From the NCBI GenBank assembly GCA_027625915.1, contig JANTQA010000032.1, positions 1,240,001-1,304,000 of the forward strand: DNA of 64,000 nucleotides, written 5' to 3'. A model generated the notes under the pieces. The model made no database searches and had not been told where the DNA came from. It saw nothing but the letters and a program-made list of their open reading frames with translations. Both the position numbers and the translations under genes were made by a program. Below are positions 23,301 through 36,047 of the stretch, piece after piece (position 1 is the first letter of the stretch; every line of letters starts with the position of its first letter). The stretch comes from Anaeramoeba flamelloides. Taxonomy: Eukaryota > Metamonada > Anaeramoebidae.

Positions 23301-26300
23301 TTCTAGCTAACTCTTTTGAATTTTAATATAAAAATATATCATGATTTTCGAAGTTATTAAAATGGGATTTATTGAAACGTTTTTTTTATAATATTTACTC
23401 AAACTTCAACTAATCAATTTAACAAAATATATCAGAACAATAAAATCAAAAAAAAATAACTATTTATATTACCTTTCCAATCTTTAAAATTCATTATTTT
23501 TTTATATTTTAAAAATCACATGTGGATTGATAATAATAATTCATTTCAACGTACAAAAGATTAATTAAGCATTTTTATTTCAATTCCTAACCAATTTTAG
23601 TAAAATGTGTAATTATTTGGAATTCTGAGATTCTATTTGAGAAGCGTAAATTGTAAATCATGATATTGGTCTTCATACCAGTGTATAAAAATTCATTCAA
23701 ATTTCTTACTTTGAAACTTTTCAAGTAATTATAACAAATTTTAGAATTTGAAAAATAAATATTTGACCAAACAAAAATCATCAAAGAAACAATCAATTTT
23801 AAAAAATAAACTAAAAGAAACAAATTAAATCAGTGATCAGATCAAAAGATATTTTTCTTGTGGTTTTATATCTGGTTGTTTTGTTGGTTGAACCTTTACA
23901 CCAACAATACTTATCATTTTTTGAATAATCCATGAAAATCAACTTATTATTAAATTATATTTACTAACAATGCAAATACCCAGGATAATAGAACTCATTG
24001 GATGTATTCTATATTTTTAATTAACTTTAGTTAAAACAATTGCTTGGCCGAATTTTTAAAAAAAAAAACATCAGTTTAAATTCAAAATATTTCACAAAAA
24101 GGTTTAATATAAAAGGAACAATCTTAAGATTGTTTACCATTTCGTTTTTTTTTTTTATATTGATCAAACCCAAAACTCCTTTTTATAATTTTAGAGTAAG
24201 TTCAATAAAAATATGAGTCTTATACCAGAAGTCGACCCTTTTACTTTTTTTTTTAATTTACAATTGGATCTGAAAACTGCCTTGCTTATTTAGTTGTAGT
24301 TTTGTTTGATTTTGAGTATTAAAAGTACTTGATTTAAAAACAATTTATTAGATTTTTTTCCAACATAAAATAAAATGCTACAATAGAATTTTGAGATAAG
24401 AATAAAAGTTAAACACTGGTTAAACATTTCTCAAAGTAGATTAAACAAATCAACTTAACATTCTATTGTTGTATTTAATTTTACTTTGTGAAATTAAAAT
24501 TAATAAATTATTTTTCAACAAGGACTTTAAATACTAAAAAGCAACTAAAACTACAACCAAAGTAAAAAATGTTGATTTCTAATCTTCTTTCAAAATATTA
24601 AAAAGTGAAAATTCCTGACTTTATGATGGCTACTCCCTTAACCCATTTCAAAAAATTTAAAATATGTTTTTTTTTTTCAAGCTTCTGTAAATGAGGATAA
24701 GAATCACATGTACATACTTGGTTCGGATTTAAATTGACTTTTGAGATTAGATCATTAATTAATTTAAAATCTTTAATATGTGTTCAAATACTTTTTTTTT
24801 GAAAAATTTCTTCATAATTTCAAAATTTTGAGAAATAAAACGCTCTTTTTTTTGTAAAAAAATTAAAAAATGATGAAATTTTTATCAAAAAATTGCTTGT
24901 ATTCTTTCAATATCTTCCTTAATTCTTTTTTTAAAATAGATTTAAAGAAATCTATTTCTTGTTTATATGCTATTGTTACTATATTGAAATATTTTTTTTC
25001 TCTCTACAGTAAGCTGATGTTTTGAGTATGGACTAAAATTTTGTAATGGGTGTTAAGGTAAAAAACACAGATTAATTTCAATCATATAGAATGTAAACAA
25101 TTTTTAATCAAAGCGTCTTTTAGACAATTTATTTTATCTTTATCTTCTTAATTTAGACAAGAATAAACAAGAGATTACTTTGAATTTTCCATCTCATTTC
25201 TATTTATTATTTTATGTCATCAACACTAAAAATATCTTCATCAAAATAAATACTACACAAATACAAAAAGTATTTGTATTAAAAATGATGTTTATGAAAA
25301 ATTTCAAATTTTAAAAAGCAAATTCAATTGTACAAATAATTCTAGTTATTTTTTTTTAAGATTTATTGCAAAACTTTCAATCATAGACTAATAATGAAAG
25401 AAAAGAAAAAAATCAAAACAATTGGTGATTATGAAGAAATACCAATCAAAATTCCAATTCGTTTTGTTTTATTTCCAAAAACAATTTTTAAGAAAATTCG
25501 AAATAGATGTTTTATCACTTTTAAAAATTCCGTGTAACACAATATTCAATTAATATATCTAAAAGACAAAAGAAACAAAAAAAAAAAATACCTTCAAACA
25601 ATTCACAAACAACAAAAAAAAAAAATATCACAATTAAAAAATAAACACTTCTTTTTGTTCTTTATAAATAAAATTTCCTTTTTTGTTTAAAAACGATCAA
25701 GAAGATAATTGAACCGAATAGTACACTATTTTTATTAATAGGTTTAGAAAATACACTAAGAATCTTATTTTTTTGAACAATCTTAACAAACTAATAAAAA
25801 TCAGAAATCTATTAATTAGTGAAAATTTACAATTATTATTATTTTTTTATAAAAATTAATTTTTTTTAATTATTATAGGACAATTACAAAAAGGCGAGAC
25901 AATCACCCTACCTGATAATAGAATAATAACACCGGAACAAGTTATTGGAAAATCAAGGCCTTTACCAAAGATTGCTGTTATTGATTTAACAAGTAGCAAA
26001 TGTTTAAAATCTTTTTTAAAAAATAAATATTTGTTAAAATATCAAAAAAAGCAAGAAAAAAAAGAAGAAATTCAAAAAAATCAAGAAGGAAAAGAAAAAG
26101 AAAAAGAAAAAAAAAAAAAAGTAAAAGGGGAAGAAGATGGAGGGAAAAAAGTGGGTGAATTTCTTTCATTTATTTTTTATTTCATCTCAAAAAAAATTCT
26201 ACAAAATGAAAAATTTCAAAAGTATATAAGTAATTACCCAAAAGAAACCCAACACGTATTTATCCCCATTGGTTCACATACTAAAAGTCCAACAAAATTT

Positions 26301-27875
26301 CTACTTCATTCCTCGCAATTAAGATGGAAAAAATTAAATTTAATTTCCCCGCGGATTTATCCCTTTCGACATAATCACCTAGAATGGAAAACAAATTTGA
26401 TAACTGAAAAATTTAATAAATATTTACAATATTATCCACAAAATACCATAATGGGCAAACATTTATTGATTCTGAATTTATTTCCAGAGAAAAAATATGG
26501 AAAAGATGAAAATTCAATTCTTCGGGATCAACAAGAAATTGACAATAATATGAAAGAAATTGAGTTGCTTCAAGATACTATTAAAAGTAATATCAACATT
26601 AAGAAAAAAAATCAAGTAATCATTGATAACAATAAAAATATTCAAATTGAATATAAAGAAAGAGATAAGGATAACAATTATGACATTAAAATACCGATTT
26701 TAGATTTGCAACCATCAAATAATAGTGAAATAAAAAAGAATAATCTTTATAATAACTCTCCTAATAATGAAAATCAAACGACTAAAAATTCTTTTTTTAA
26801 AAAAATTATTTTTTTTGGAACTGGTGCTACAATGCCAGGGAAATATAATAATGTTTCTTCAATTTTTTTAAAATTGACAAATACCTTAAGTATACTTCTA
26901 GAATGTGGAGAAAGCACCGTTGCGCAATTTCGTAAACATTTTGGAAACAAATTTTGTAAAAATATTTGCAGTGTAAAACTTATTTGGATTAGTCATTTAC
27001 ATGCGGATCATCATTTGGGAATTTTAAATTTCCTTTCTTATCGGATGATTTGTTATAAAAAGCTTTATGGCAAGTTAAATAATTACAAACACCCATATAT
27101 TGCTATTTCACCCCACTTAAAAAATTATTTTTTAAAAATAAATAAAATCACAAACCAATTCCAATCATATCCCATTCATATTATCGAATCCCAGAACTTT
27201 TCCAAATTTGCAATAAAAAAATTCAAAAATATAACAAATGAAAAAGTTTTAAAAGACAATAGATTAGAATTATTTCTCGAAACAGATTCATTAACAAATA
27301 TTCCTACAAATCATTGCGAAAATTCAAATGGTATTGTAATTCTTCGTAATGGGAAAAAAATTGTTTATTCGGGTGATACCAGGCCATGCCAATCTTTGAT
27401 AAAGGCCGGAGCGAATGCAGAAATATTAATACACGAAGCTACCTTTTCTTCATTAGAAAAAAGCAATGCAATCAAAAAAAAGCATTCAACTAAACAAGAG
27501 GCAATCAACGTCGGTAAAAAAATGGGTGCCAAAGTCACAATCCTTACACACATAGCCCATAAATACACACACAACCCGATTGAAAAAATAGATTTAATAA
27601 GATCACCTTACGATCCCCAAATTATTATCGCTTGTGATTGGCTCGTGATTAAACAAAAAAATTTGGAATATGCATTCAGGTCAATGTCGAAAATTGCTGA
27701 AATGTTTCAATCAGAAGAAAGGAAAAGAAAATTTGAACAATTAGAAAATAAAAAAAAGTTATTAAAAAGCAAAAATCAAAAAAGAAAAAGGACAAATTTG
27801 AATAGAAAGAAAAAAAATAAGAATCAAAATACCAAGAAAAGAAATAAAAATATTATAAAAAATCATAATAATTAA
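20301..27875 (+). CDS. ELAC2: Long-form tRNase Z (ELAC2-like), two exons
   Basis: This is the endonuclease that removes 3' trailers from precursor tRNAs in nucleus and/or mitochondria. Exon 1 (20301-21270) codes the degenerate N-terminal half, starting MTVYVQILGDTSSE and including the PKLNIHGPKNTHNLL segment, then a Lys/Glu/Gln-rich insert (about 140-290). Exon 2 (25879-27875) begins in the conserved KGETITLPDNRIITPEQVIG segment and carries the catalytic beta-lactamase-like half: GTGATMPGKYNN (about 634), the zinc motif HLHADHH (residues 696-702), TNHC, SGDTRPC, HEATF and a final THIAHKY. Splicing at TTTG|GTAAGC and TTATAG|GA restores a GGA codon and keeps the frame, giving 988 residues against about 830 in human ELAC2. 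The frame is intact and all zinc ligands are visible. The intron (21271-25878) is 4,608 bp and holds two nested repeats. The C-terminal tail is Lys/Asn-rich. Confidence 0.93.
21488..24641. mobile_element. TTAA-tipped element B, copy 1, interrupted by element A
   Basis: The left tip TTAAAGGGGGTAGTAACACC (21488) and right tip CTACTCCCTTAA (to 24641) are inverted repeats with TTAA at both edges. The interior aligns well with element B copy 2 (28763-30734), except that bases 21545-22761 are an inserted element A. Without the insert the copy is about 1.94 kb, against 1.97 kb for copy 2. It lies wholly inside the tRNase Z intron. No transposase is recognised, so it is a non-autonomous DNA element or an old relic. 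Confidence 0.75.
21545..22761. mobile_element. TTAA-type element A, copy 1, nested in B
   Basis: About 1.2 kb closely matching 32661-33873 over the whole length, including AGTACATTTTAC near the left end and GGTGGCACTCAAAAAATG near the right. The ends are inverted (AAGGAAGAAAGTACATTTTAC against TAAGAGGGTAAGTACATTTT on the other strand). The flanking B sequence resumes on each side, so A inserted after B. It has no transposase-like frame. Confidence 0.75.
25394..25537 (+). other. Small open frame inside the tRNase Z intron
   Basis: An ATG opens 47 codons (MKEKKKIKTIGDYEEIPIKI, then PIRFVLFPKTIF and more) ending in TAA. The codon mix looks more gene-like than the surrounding intron, but no domain, splice partner or second copy supports it. 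It may be a chance frame, an optional exon or a small nested gene. It lies 342 bp upstream of exon 2. Confidence 0.15.
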
Positions 27876-30800
27876 AAATAAAAAAGCTATGTATTTTTTT
27901 TTAAACTCAAACTTTTTATTTGTAAAAATTTTAACAATATAATTCCTTATAACTACCGATAGGAAAGAGATAAGAACTCTCAAAAGTTTAGGATAGTATT
28001 GTAGACACTGTGGAAAGATTTTGGGAAATACTTTAGTAATTAGGCAAAGTTTGAAAATTTTCAGATCTTCTAATTTTGAATTCCATTTGGATAAAATAGG
28101 AAGAATTTTATGAAGAAAATTAGACTTTAAATATGATTATTTAAAGTTCTTTTATAAGAGTTTAACCAAATTTTTTCTGTGTCGTTGTTAATCTCATAAA
28201 TCCCAAAAAATCACCGAGCTCAAGGATTTACTACATTGGAAAATTAATTTGATTCAAGGAACCCAATTATTTGATCAATTGAAGACAGAGAAAAAAGTAG
28301 ATCAATTTTCTCATAAAGGTTTGAAATTGAATGAATTCACTTTCTTTGTTTAAAAAAAATGTCTAAAACCAAACAGTGTTTTTGGTTTTGGTTTGAAAGA
28401 AATCAATATCATTTTCAAAAAAATAAAAAACGTTTGGTCTCTTTTTTTCAAAGATAAAAGAGAGAAGAGATCATTTATAAAGTGTTTCAAAAGGTGAAAA
28501 AAACACATGTTTAAATTCAAGAATTTATGAAATAAAAAAAACATTTTTTTTTATTATGTCAAGTTTTGAAATTTTGGAGAGGTACGCTCAAAATAAGTCA
28601 CTGTTAAGAACACACAATATATTAGGGATTTTATGTTTGTTCGTTTTCAGGTGTTTCATAATAAAAATCAAATAAAAGGGAATTGAGACTATTGAGAATT
28701 TGTATGATGAAGTTTTTCTCTTTATAACGAGATGAAAACTATGAAATGAACAGAGTAGCATTTTAAGGTAGTAGCATCACCATAACAATAAATGAAAATG
28801 AAATATGTGATAGTTTATTAAAAAATATGTTGGTGTTTGTAAGTGCTAAATTCCCAAGTAAATTTAAAAAAAAAAATAACTGTAAAACTTTAATTTTACT
28901 AATATCAACAATTAAAATTTCAATAAAAATATTATCAAAAATATTAAATTTAGAGAAATTTATTTAATTTTTTTAGGAGAAAATTTTTTGAGATATAATA
29001 CTAAACCCTACTACTATGTATTTTCAGATTATATTCATATAATGCCTAGTAATTATTTTATTATAACTAGATTGGTAAAAATACCTTTAAATCCAAATAA
29101 TCTAGAGATCTCAAAAAATAGTTATAATAATTATGTTAATTCAAAATTCTATTTTAGAAAAGAGAATTTCAGGTTTTATTGGTATTTCTTATATAAATTT
29201 TTATTTAATAGTGTTATATCTTTTTAAAAAAACAATTAATTTTATTTGATAATATTCTTTAAATATTATCAAACAATATTTTTGTTAATTAATAACTTTT
29301 TTTTTTTACCTTACTTGAAATGTTTTAGTGACTTATTTGTTATTAATAAAATAATAAACCACCTTTTGTTATTATATTACAAAAGTGTCATAATATTTTC
29401 TAGCTAATTCTTTTGAATTTTAATAAATACAAACATATCTTTATTTTTGAAGTATTAAAATGGGATATATTTAAACTTTTTTTTATAATATTTACTCAAA
29501 CTTCAAATAATAAATTTAACAAAATATATCAGGATAATACAATCAAAAAAAAAATATTTCTATTACCTTTCCAATCTTTAAAATTCATTATTTTTGTATA
29601 TTTTAAAAATCACATGTGGATTGATAATATTTATTCATTTCAACGTACAAAAGACTAATTTAGCTTTTTTATTTCAATTCTTAATCAAGTTTAAGTAAAA
29701 TGTGTAATTATTTGGAATTGTGAGATTCTATTAGATAAAAATTAAATTACAAATCAGTATATTGGACTTCATCCCAGAGTATGAAAAATTAATTTGAATT
29801 TCATACTTTATAACTTTTAAAGTAATTATAAAAATTTTTAGAATTTGAAAAATAATAATTTGAACAAATAACAATCTTCAAAAAAACAATAAATTTTGAA
29901 CAATAAATCAAAAGAAACAAATTAAACAAGTGATCAGATCAAGAGATTTTTTTCTTTTGGCTTCAGACCTGATTGGTTTGTTGATTGTGTATTTCCATTG
30001 ATAATACGTATTATTTTTTGAGTAATCCCTGAAAATCAAATTATTATTATATTAGATTTACTAACAAGAAATAATATGTGATAATACAAATCATTAAGTG
30101 CGTTCTATATTTTTAAATATACTTTGGTTAAAACTATCACTTGACAGAATTTTTTTTAAAAACAGATGTTTAAATTCAAAATATTTTAAAAAAAGATTTT
30201 ACAATAAAAGGAACAATCTTAAGATTGATTGTTATCTCGTGTTTTTTTCGTGTATTTGATCCAACCCAAAACTACTCTTTTAAATTTCAGAACCAATTCA
30301 ATTAAAAAAATGAGTTTTATATGAGAAGTCATCACTTGAAGTTTTTTTTTTTAATTTAAAAATGGATCTCAAAAGTTTTTTGTTTATTTATTTGTAGTTT
30401 TGTTTGATTTTGAGTGTTTAAAGTGGTTAAATTCAAAAACAATTAATTAAAATTATTTACAACATAAAATAAAATACCACAATAGAATGTCGAGAGAAGA
30501 ATAAAAGGGTCAACCATTTAACATTCTCCAAAGTAGATTAAACAAATCAACTTAACATTCCATTGAGGCATTTTATTATCGGTTTGAAATTTAATTTTAT
30601 AAATTGTCTTTCAACAGGGACTTTAAATACTAAAAAGTAACTCTACATAACCAAAGTAAAAAATGTTGATTTCTAATCTTCTTTCAAAATATTTTAAAGT
30701 GAAAATTTTGACTTTATGGTGGTTACTCCCTTAAATGATTATTACATAAAAAAAAAAAAAAGTTTAAATCTGGATGTACTCAACTAAATTTTGTTTTCTT

Positions 30801-30960
30801 TTATTAAAAAATAAGGAATGTTTAGCAAATATAAAGTTTTAAGAAAAAAATATCAATTTGGAATTTAAAAAAGTTATTTTTATTTTTAAAACAAATTTTT
30901 ATAAATTTTTAGAGTTATATTAAATTAAATTTCAAAAAAAAAAAAAAATCAAATCTTAAA
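27876..30960. other. Spacer between convergent tRNase Z and seven-helix genes
   Basis: This is the downstream flank of both genes. About 890 bp of AT-rich sequence without a gene (27876-28762) is followed by element B copy 2, then about 225 bp leading to the stop codon of the minus-strand membrane protein gene. Confidence 0.6.
28763..30734. mobile_element. TTAA-tipped element B, copy 2 (uninterrupted)
   Basis: This copy runs from TTAAGGTAGTAGCATCACC to GGTGGTTACTCCCTTAA, with inverted tips and TTAA at both edges, about 1.97 kb. It aligns with copy 1 throughout, commonly with runs of 20 or more identical bases. One interior stretch (28988-29227) gives a 79-codon frame with YNTKPYYYVFSDYIHI; the equivalent in copy 1 is also readable but shorter. 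DNA similarity is not concentrated in that frame, so coding is unproven. Confidence 0.8.
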
Positions 30961-33900
30961 TTATATTTCATCAATTGAATCATCTTCAATTAAATCATAT
31001 TCATGATTTAATGGTTCAAGCAATTCATTGTCAACATCTAGAATGTTCAGTGGCTTTTTCTGTTTTGGATTTTCAAAAACAAATAAAATAATTAAAAAAT
31101 TTGGTAATAGTTCTGATAATATTGAGCAACAAAAATAAATTATTGCCCATTCTAAGCTCTGCCTTGTTTCATCTTTGTACTTTTTTTCATAATGAAATAA
31201 CGAAAGCATCCAAGGTACACGCACTAAAAAGAGGACTGTAATAATCAAGAGGATATAAAACAATCGTCTAAAATTTTTGCTGGTTTTAAATTTTTTATAA
31301 ATTTTCCAACTAAAAAAATCCATTAACAAAATTGATAGATAGATGAATAATAGGAAAAGACCAGCTATAACTCTTTTTATCCATTTGGTTGTTTCTGTAC
31401 TATTTTCTGTGACACCAATAATTACAATGCCAAATATTCCTACACCTATTGAAAGCATAATGCTTACACTTAAAATTTTTTGATTCTTTTGTAATTTTTG
31501 TGGCGAAATTTTTGATAATATTCCATAAAAGTTATATCTTTAAAAAGTTTTTTTTTTTTTTTTGTTTTTTTGTGTTTTTTTTAATAAAAATTTGAAATAT
31601 TTGAATAGTAAATTAAAATTGTGACTGGGATTTTGAAAAAGAAAAATAATAACCATGAAAAAGAAAATTTTGATTATATTCAAATATTAAATTGTTGTTT
31701 TATACTTGTAATCTAATTCATTTTATGATCAATAAAAGAATAATTTTATATATATACATATCTTTTTTTTTTTTTCAAAACTATTTTTCAAAAATTTTGA
31801 CCCACTTTATAATGTTAATGGAAGTTGTTTTGAGGGTTTATTAAGTATTATTCTCAAAAAATTATTTACTCAAATTTTTGGATCAGAATCATTTTTTCTT
31901 TTTCTTCGAATTTTTGTTTTGCATTTTTCAAATTGTTTTTCTTTTTCTTTTTCTATTTTTATTTTTCTTTTTCTTTTTCTTTTTTTTTGATTTTTTTTTT
32001 GCCAAAGATCATATGGAAAAAAAAAAAGATCTTCGAAAAGACAAATAATCACTCAGAAAATTGTGACGATGTAATGTCTTTTAAAAATGAATTTTATTAT
32101 TCACAAAAAATATTCTTGTTAACCTCTTTTTCAGTGAAAATTCAGTAATAAAAAATCGGCAATGCTCATTTCAAAAAGTATTGCTCAACTTTTTTTTAAT
32201 TTTTGGTTTTATTTTTTTTAATTGTAAAAATATCAGATTTTTATGATGTTTGGAATGATTTAAAAATGAATTATAAACAGACTTAATTATTTGTTGTTCT
32301 TCAATACTAAAGAATATATATTTTTTTTTCAATTTATTATTTTAGGTGAGTCAAAATTTTTGAAATGGAGTTTAATTTAAAAACATTCAAAAAATTATGG
32401 GTGTAATTTGGTTTTGTGGTTTCTGTAATTTTTGTATTTTCTGTGATTTCTGTCATTTTTATGACTTTTTGACCACAAAATGGAATTTTTCTAAATTTAC
32501 ATTACCAAATCTTCCTTATTTTATAAATGGAATCTAATTTGACAATTTTTAAAAATATTCTGTTACAAAAAATGGTTTATGGTTTATGGTTTATGGTTTT
32601 TGGTATTTTCAAAATTGGAAAATTCCATTTTTTTCAATCTTTCAAACAAATTCTTTCCCCGTAAGGAAGTAAGTACATTTTACCATTTTGAAAAATTTTA
32701 ATTGGATAAACATTACTGAAAAAATATTTTTTGAGTGCCAGCAGATATTGAAACTTTGGAAACAAAACACCATTCACTAGTCTATTCGTGAAAAGAAAAG
32801 AATCAAAGTAATTCAGAGTTGAATCTTTCATTTTTCAATTTTTTGAACATTTTTTTTGATTAAATTTTTGAGTTTTATTAAATTTGGTTTTGGATCTAGA
32901 GATGTGTTTATACATAAGATTGAAATTAATCAAACAGTAAACCAAAAAAATATACCCGAAAAGGTGTGCATTTGAAACAAATATTTTCTTTTAGAAGACC
33001 AAACACGAAAGATCAACATTTCAAATAAATTTGTTGAAATCAATGAATGAAAAAAAAAAAAATCGATAAAAGCCTATTTTCGAAGATTTGTTGATTTTTT
33101 CTTCTTAGTTTGTATGAATAAAAACTATTTTTTTCCTTGAATTTCTCGTCCCATTACTATTTATTATTATTTTAAAAAACCTTTTGTTACAAATTTGCTT
33201 CCAAAATTCATTTTTCAAATATTTTTATCAAACAAATCCAAAACAAGGAATACTATTTCAAAAATTAAAATAAAGGGGTTGAATTCTTGGAATCAAAAAA
33301 ACAGTTACAAAATATTCAAATCAAAATAATTTAAAAATTCAAGAAAAAATTTCAATCAGATTCAGAATTTTTTTGAGTTCTCAATTTAATGAAAAATAAA
33401 TAATTTTAAAATCAAACGTAATGGTCCAATAAACCCTTATTCTCAAGAGGAATTAAAAAAATATCTGGTTTTCTGAACTAAAACTAGAATTAGATTAATT
33501 GAATAAAAATAGGATTTTTAAATTCATTTTGGAAATTCTTTAGAAATAAAAAGTAATTTGTTTATCAAAAATTTTACAAACTAAATTTTTTCATAAAGAA
33601 TTAAAAATAAAACCAATTAAAGAATAAGTAATTGTGTCAAATGTTATAGATAAGATCAAGTAATAAATGATTTTTATTTATTTTTTTTTGATCAATTTTT
33701 TCATTTTTTTGATTTCAGTTTTTTTGTTGGTTTGAAAATATCTTATACTAGGATATATTTCACTCTTGTATTTATTAAAATATCAATGTATTTGGTTAAA
33801 GAAATGATTTGAAGAATCCAGTTTCACATAAATGGTGGCACTCAAAAAATGAAAAATGTACTTACCCCCTTAAAGAATTTTTGTGTTTAATCATGTTGTG

Positions 33901-35425
33901 ACAAAAAAATGTTTCATTTCAACTTGTAAGGTTTCATTCTGAAAATTTTCAGAATTCTTTCCTTTAAAATCCTTTAAACTCCTATTAGAGACAGTTTATT
34001 CAGCTTGAGAATATTTCAATCATTACAAAGTATAACTCGATTGAAAAAAAATTCTTTAAACAATTTTTTGTTGAAACATGATGAAACACAAAAATTCTTT
34101 CAACATTTTTTTTGTTTCAGGTTATATTACGATAGGGAAGAAAAAATCCACAGGTTGAATAAATTGGCTGTAAATTGTATTTGTTTCCCAAAATTCTGAT
34201 GAGTGATTTTGGAGATCTCAAAAATAGTTAAATTTTTTCAATAAATTTTATAATAATAGTTCAATATTGAAAAGCTCTGACCAAAAGATAGTCTTAAAAA
34301 AAATGTTATTCAGTGTTGAATTCACCATTTTGTCTTTTTAATCATTTATTTTTTCCTTTTTTTAATATACCTTACTTTTCATTTTCGGGTTTTTGTGATT
34401 CTATTAAACTTTCCAATTAAAAATAGTGTTAAACTTTTTTTTTCCCAATCACCATGAAAATTTTTTTTTATACATTTTTTTGAATTTATCAGTTTCATTC
34501 AAATAATCTCCTGAAAATCCAGACTATTAATGATAATAATTTGAAATTGGTAACAAGTATTACAACACAATAACGAGAATTGTAAATAAGTCGTGAAAAA
34601 CACTTACAATTAAGAATTAGTAAATGCAAAATTACAAAATTTCTAAAAATATGCGAATTTTAGAGTTCTTCTGGATCTCAAGAGATCAAGGTTATAAGGC
34701 CACAATATTTTGATTAATAAGTATCAACCCAAGGCTTTTTTTTTGATGGACCTTAAAAAGCTTTCAAAAAAAAAGAAAAAATATTGTTCTTGTTTGTGAA
34801 CAATTGTTCTTCTTTGTGGCTTTAAAAACAAACTGTTTTTTTTTTCTTTTCGAACCACCAAATTTCACAAACCAAACTTAGAATTGGATCAAAATTAACT
34901 TTTTGGTTTGTTAAAGTATGTTTCTTTCCCACAAAACGGTTTAAAATATGAAAATTTCAAAAAGAAAGATCGATAAAAAGAGAAAAAGCAGAAAGTTCTT
35001 ACAGTGTGTGTGATAACTTAACAAAGGTCAGGGAAAAAAATACAAAAGGAACTAGCCACAAAATAAGTTGTTCGGGTGTCAATTTGAAGACTTTGTTATC
35101 GAAAGCCAGAATGTATACAATTCGAGACATTGAGGACACAATTACGATGACATAGAAGAGCTGGGGTACAAAAAGTATGGTTCCAGAAAAAAGAATACAA
35201 AAAAATAGAAAGAAAAAAAAGTGAATATTAAATTTTATTCTTTTTTTGTTTTGTTTTGTTTATTTGTGTTTGTTGGCGATTATTTTTTACACATTGGAAG
35301 TTAAAAACTCTTGTTTTGATGATGACATTTAAAAATTTGACGATTGAAAAGATACATAATAATAAAGTTAAGAACGTTAGTACAAGATACAAAACGAAGA
35401 CTTTTTTATTTGTAAAATTAAACAT
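30961..35425 (-). CDS. Seven-helix membrane protein, GPR137/TOM1-THH1 type, three exons
   Basis: Three exons join in frame: 35425-35291 (donor GTAAAA), 35160-35003 (acceptor CCCCAG, donor GTAAGA) and 31537-30961 (acceptor TTAAAG), giving 289 residues. Hydrophobic segments lie near 9-32, 46-63, 78-95, 119-141, 152-172, 188-209 and 224-250, the seven helices expected of the family. Family-like pieces are FFSLTFVKLSH in helix 3, ISPQKLQKNQ before helix 4, and SELLPNFLIILFVF in helix 7, matching the ELLP/EILP motif of GPR137 and plant TOM1. Family members act at lysosomes or vacuoles. The tail contains DNELL, a DXXLL-type acidic dileucine that could serve endolysosomal sorting (inference). The second intron (31538-35002, 3.5 kb) carries element A copy 2. 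The exon 3 acceptor is the least certain junction because the sequence before it is A-rich. Confidence 0.72.
32573..32603. repeat. Short GGTTTAT tandem repeat
   Basis: About four units of GGTTTAT, the last imperfect (GGTTTTT), lie inside the second intron of the seven-helix gene, some 60 bp left of element A copy 2. Confidence 0.8.
32661..33873. mobile_element. TTAA-type element A, copy 2
   Basis: About 1.21 kb with inverted ends: TAAGGAAGTAAGTACATTTT on the left and, on the other strand at the right, TAAGGGGGTAAGTACATTTT. TTAA is present at the right edge and altered on the left. It aligns with copy 1 over its length in the same orientation. It sits in an intron of a minus-strand gene, whereas copy 1 sits in an intron of a plus-strand gene. 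No transposase frame is seen. Confidence 0.78.
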
Positions 35426-36047
35426 TTAAAATTATCAAAAAAAATGAAAAAATATTACGATTTTTTTTACAAAATTCAAGATTTTTATTACTTTTCTGAT
35501 TAACTTCACAAACAAATAAAGTGGCTCTGAAGAATCTGTAATAATGAATTCCAATTTCCTTTTTTTTTTCTGTAAAGTGTTTTTCAAGAGATCTACAACG
35601 AAAATTTCTTTTCACTTGAAAATGAATCAATTTGTTTGATCCAAAATATTTTTCGCTTGAAAACCTAATCGTTATAAAAATTTATTTCTTGAATAGGTAT
35701 GTTTGATTCCACGGCACTTTTTCTTAAACTTGAGTTGTCCCTTTAAGGTATTAAAAACATAAAAAATATTCTGGTAAAATGAAGAGTTAATTCATTAAAT
35801 TTTTACCGCATCTTTGTCTCAAAATCAAAGAAAAACCTGATGGATTTCAAATACCAATATTTCCAACTATTTACAAAATTGAATCATTATTTTTAAAGAA
35901 TTTGATCACATTTTTCTCATTTTTGTAAAAGTTCAAAACTCAACAGTTCTGAATTATTTAAAAAAAATTTATTTTCTCTTGAAAAGAAGAAATAAATCTT
36001 ATGGTTTATGAAAAAAGTGTAAAAAATGTATATTAAAATCTAAATTA

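Noticed and set aside
28988-29227. Conserved protein inside element B
   Set aside because: The two copies are similar along their whole length, not preferentially in this frame, and the frame is interrupted in copy 1.
21488-33873. Elements A and B as retroelements with terminal repeats
   Set aside because: Their ends are inverted, not direct, repeats, with TTAA-type edges and no reverse-transcriptase-like frame, so they fit DNA elements.
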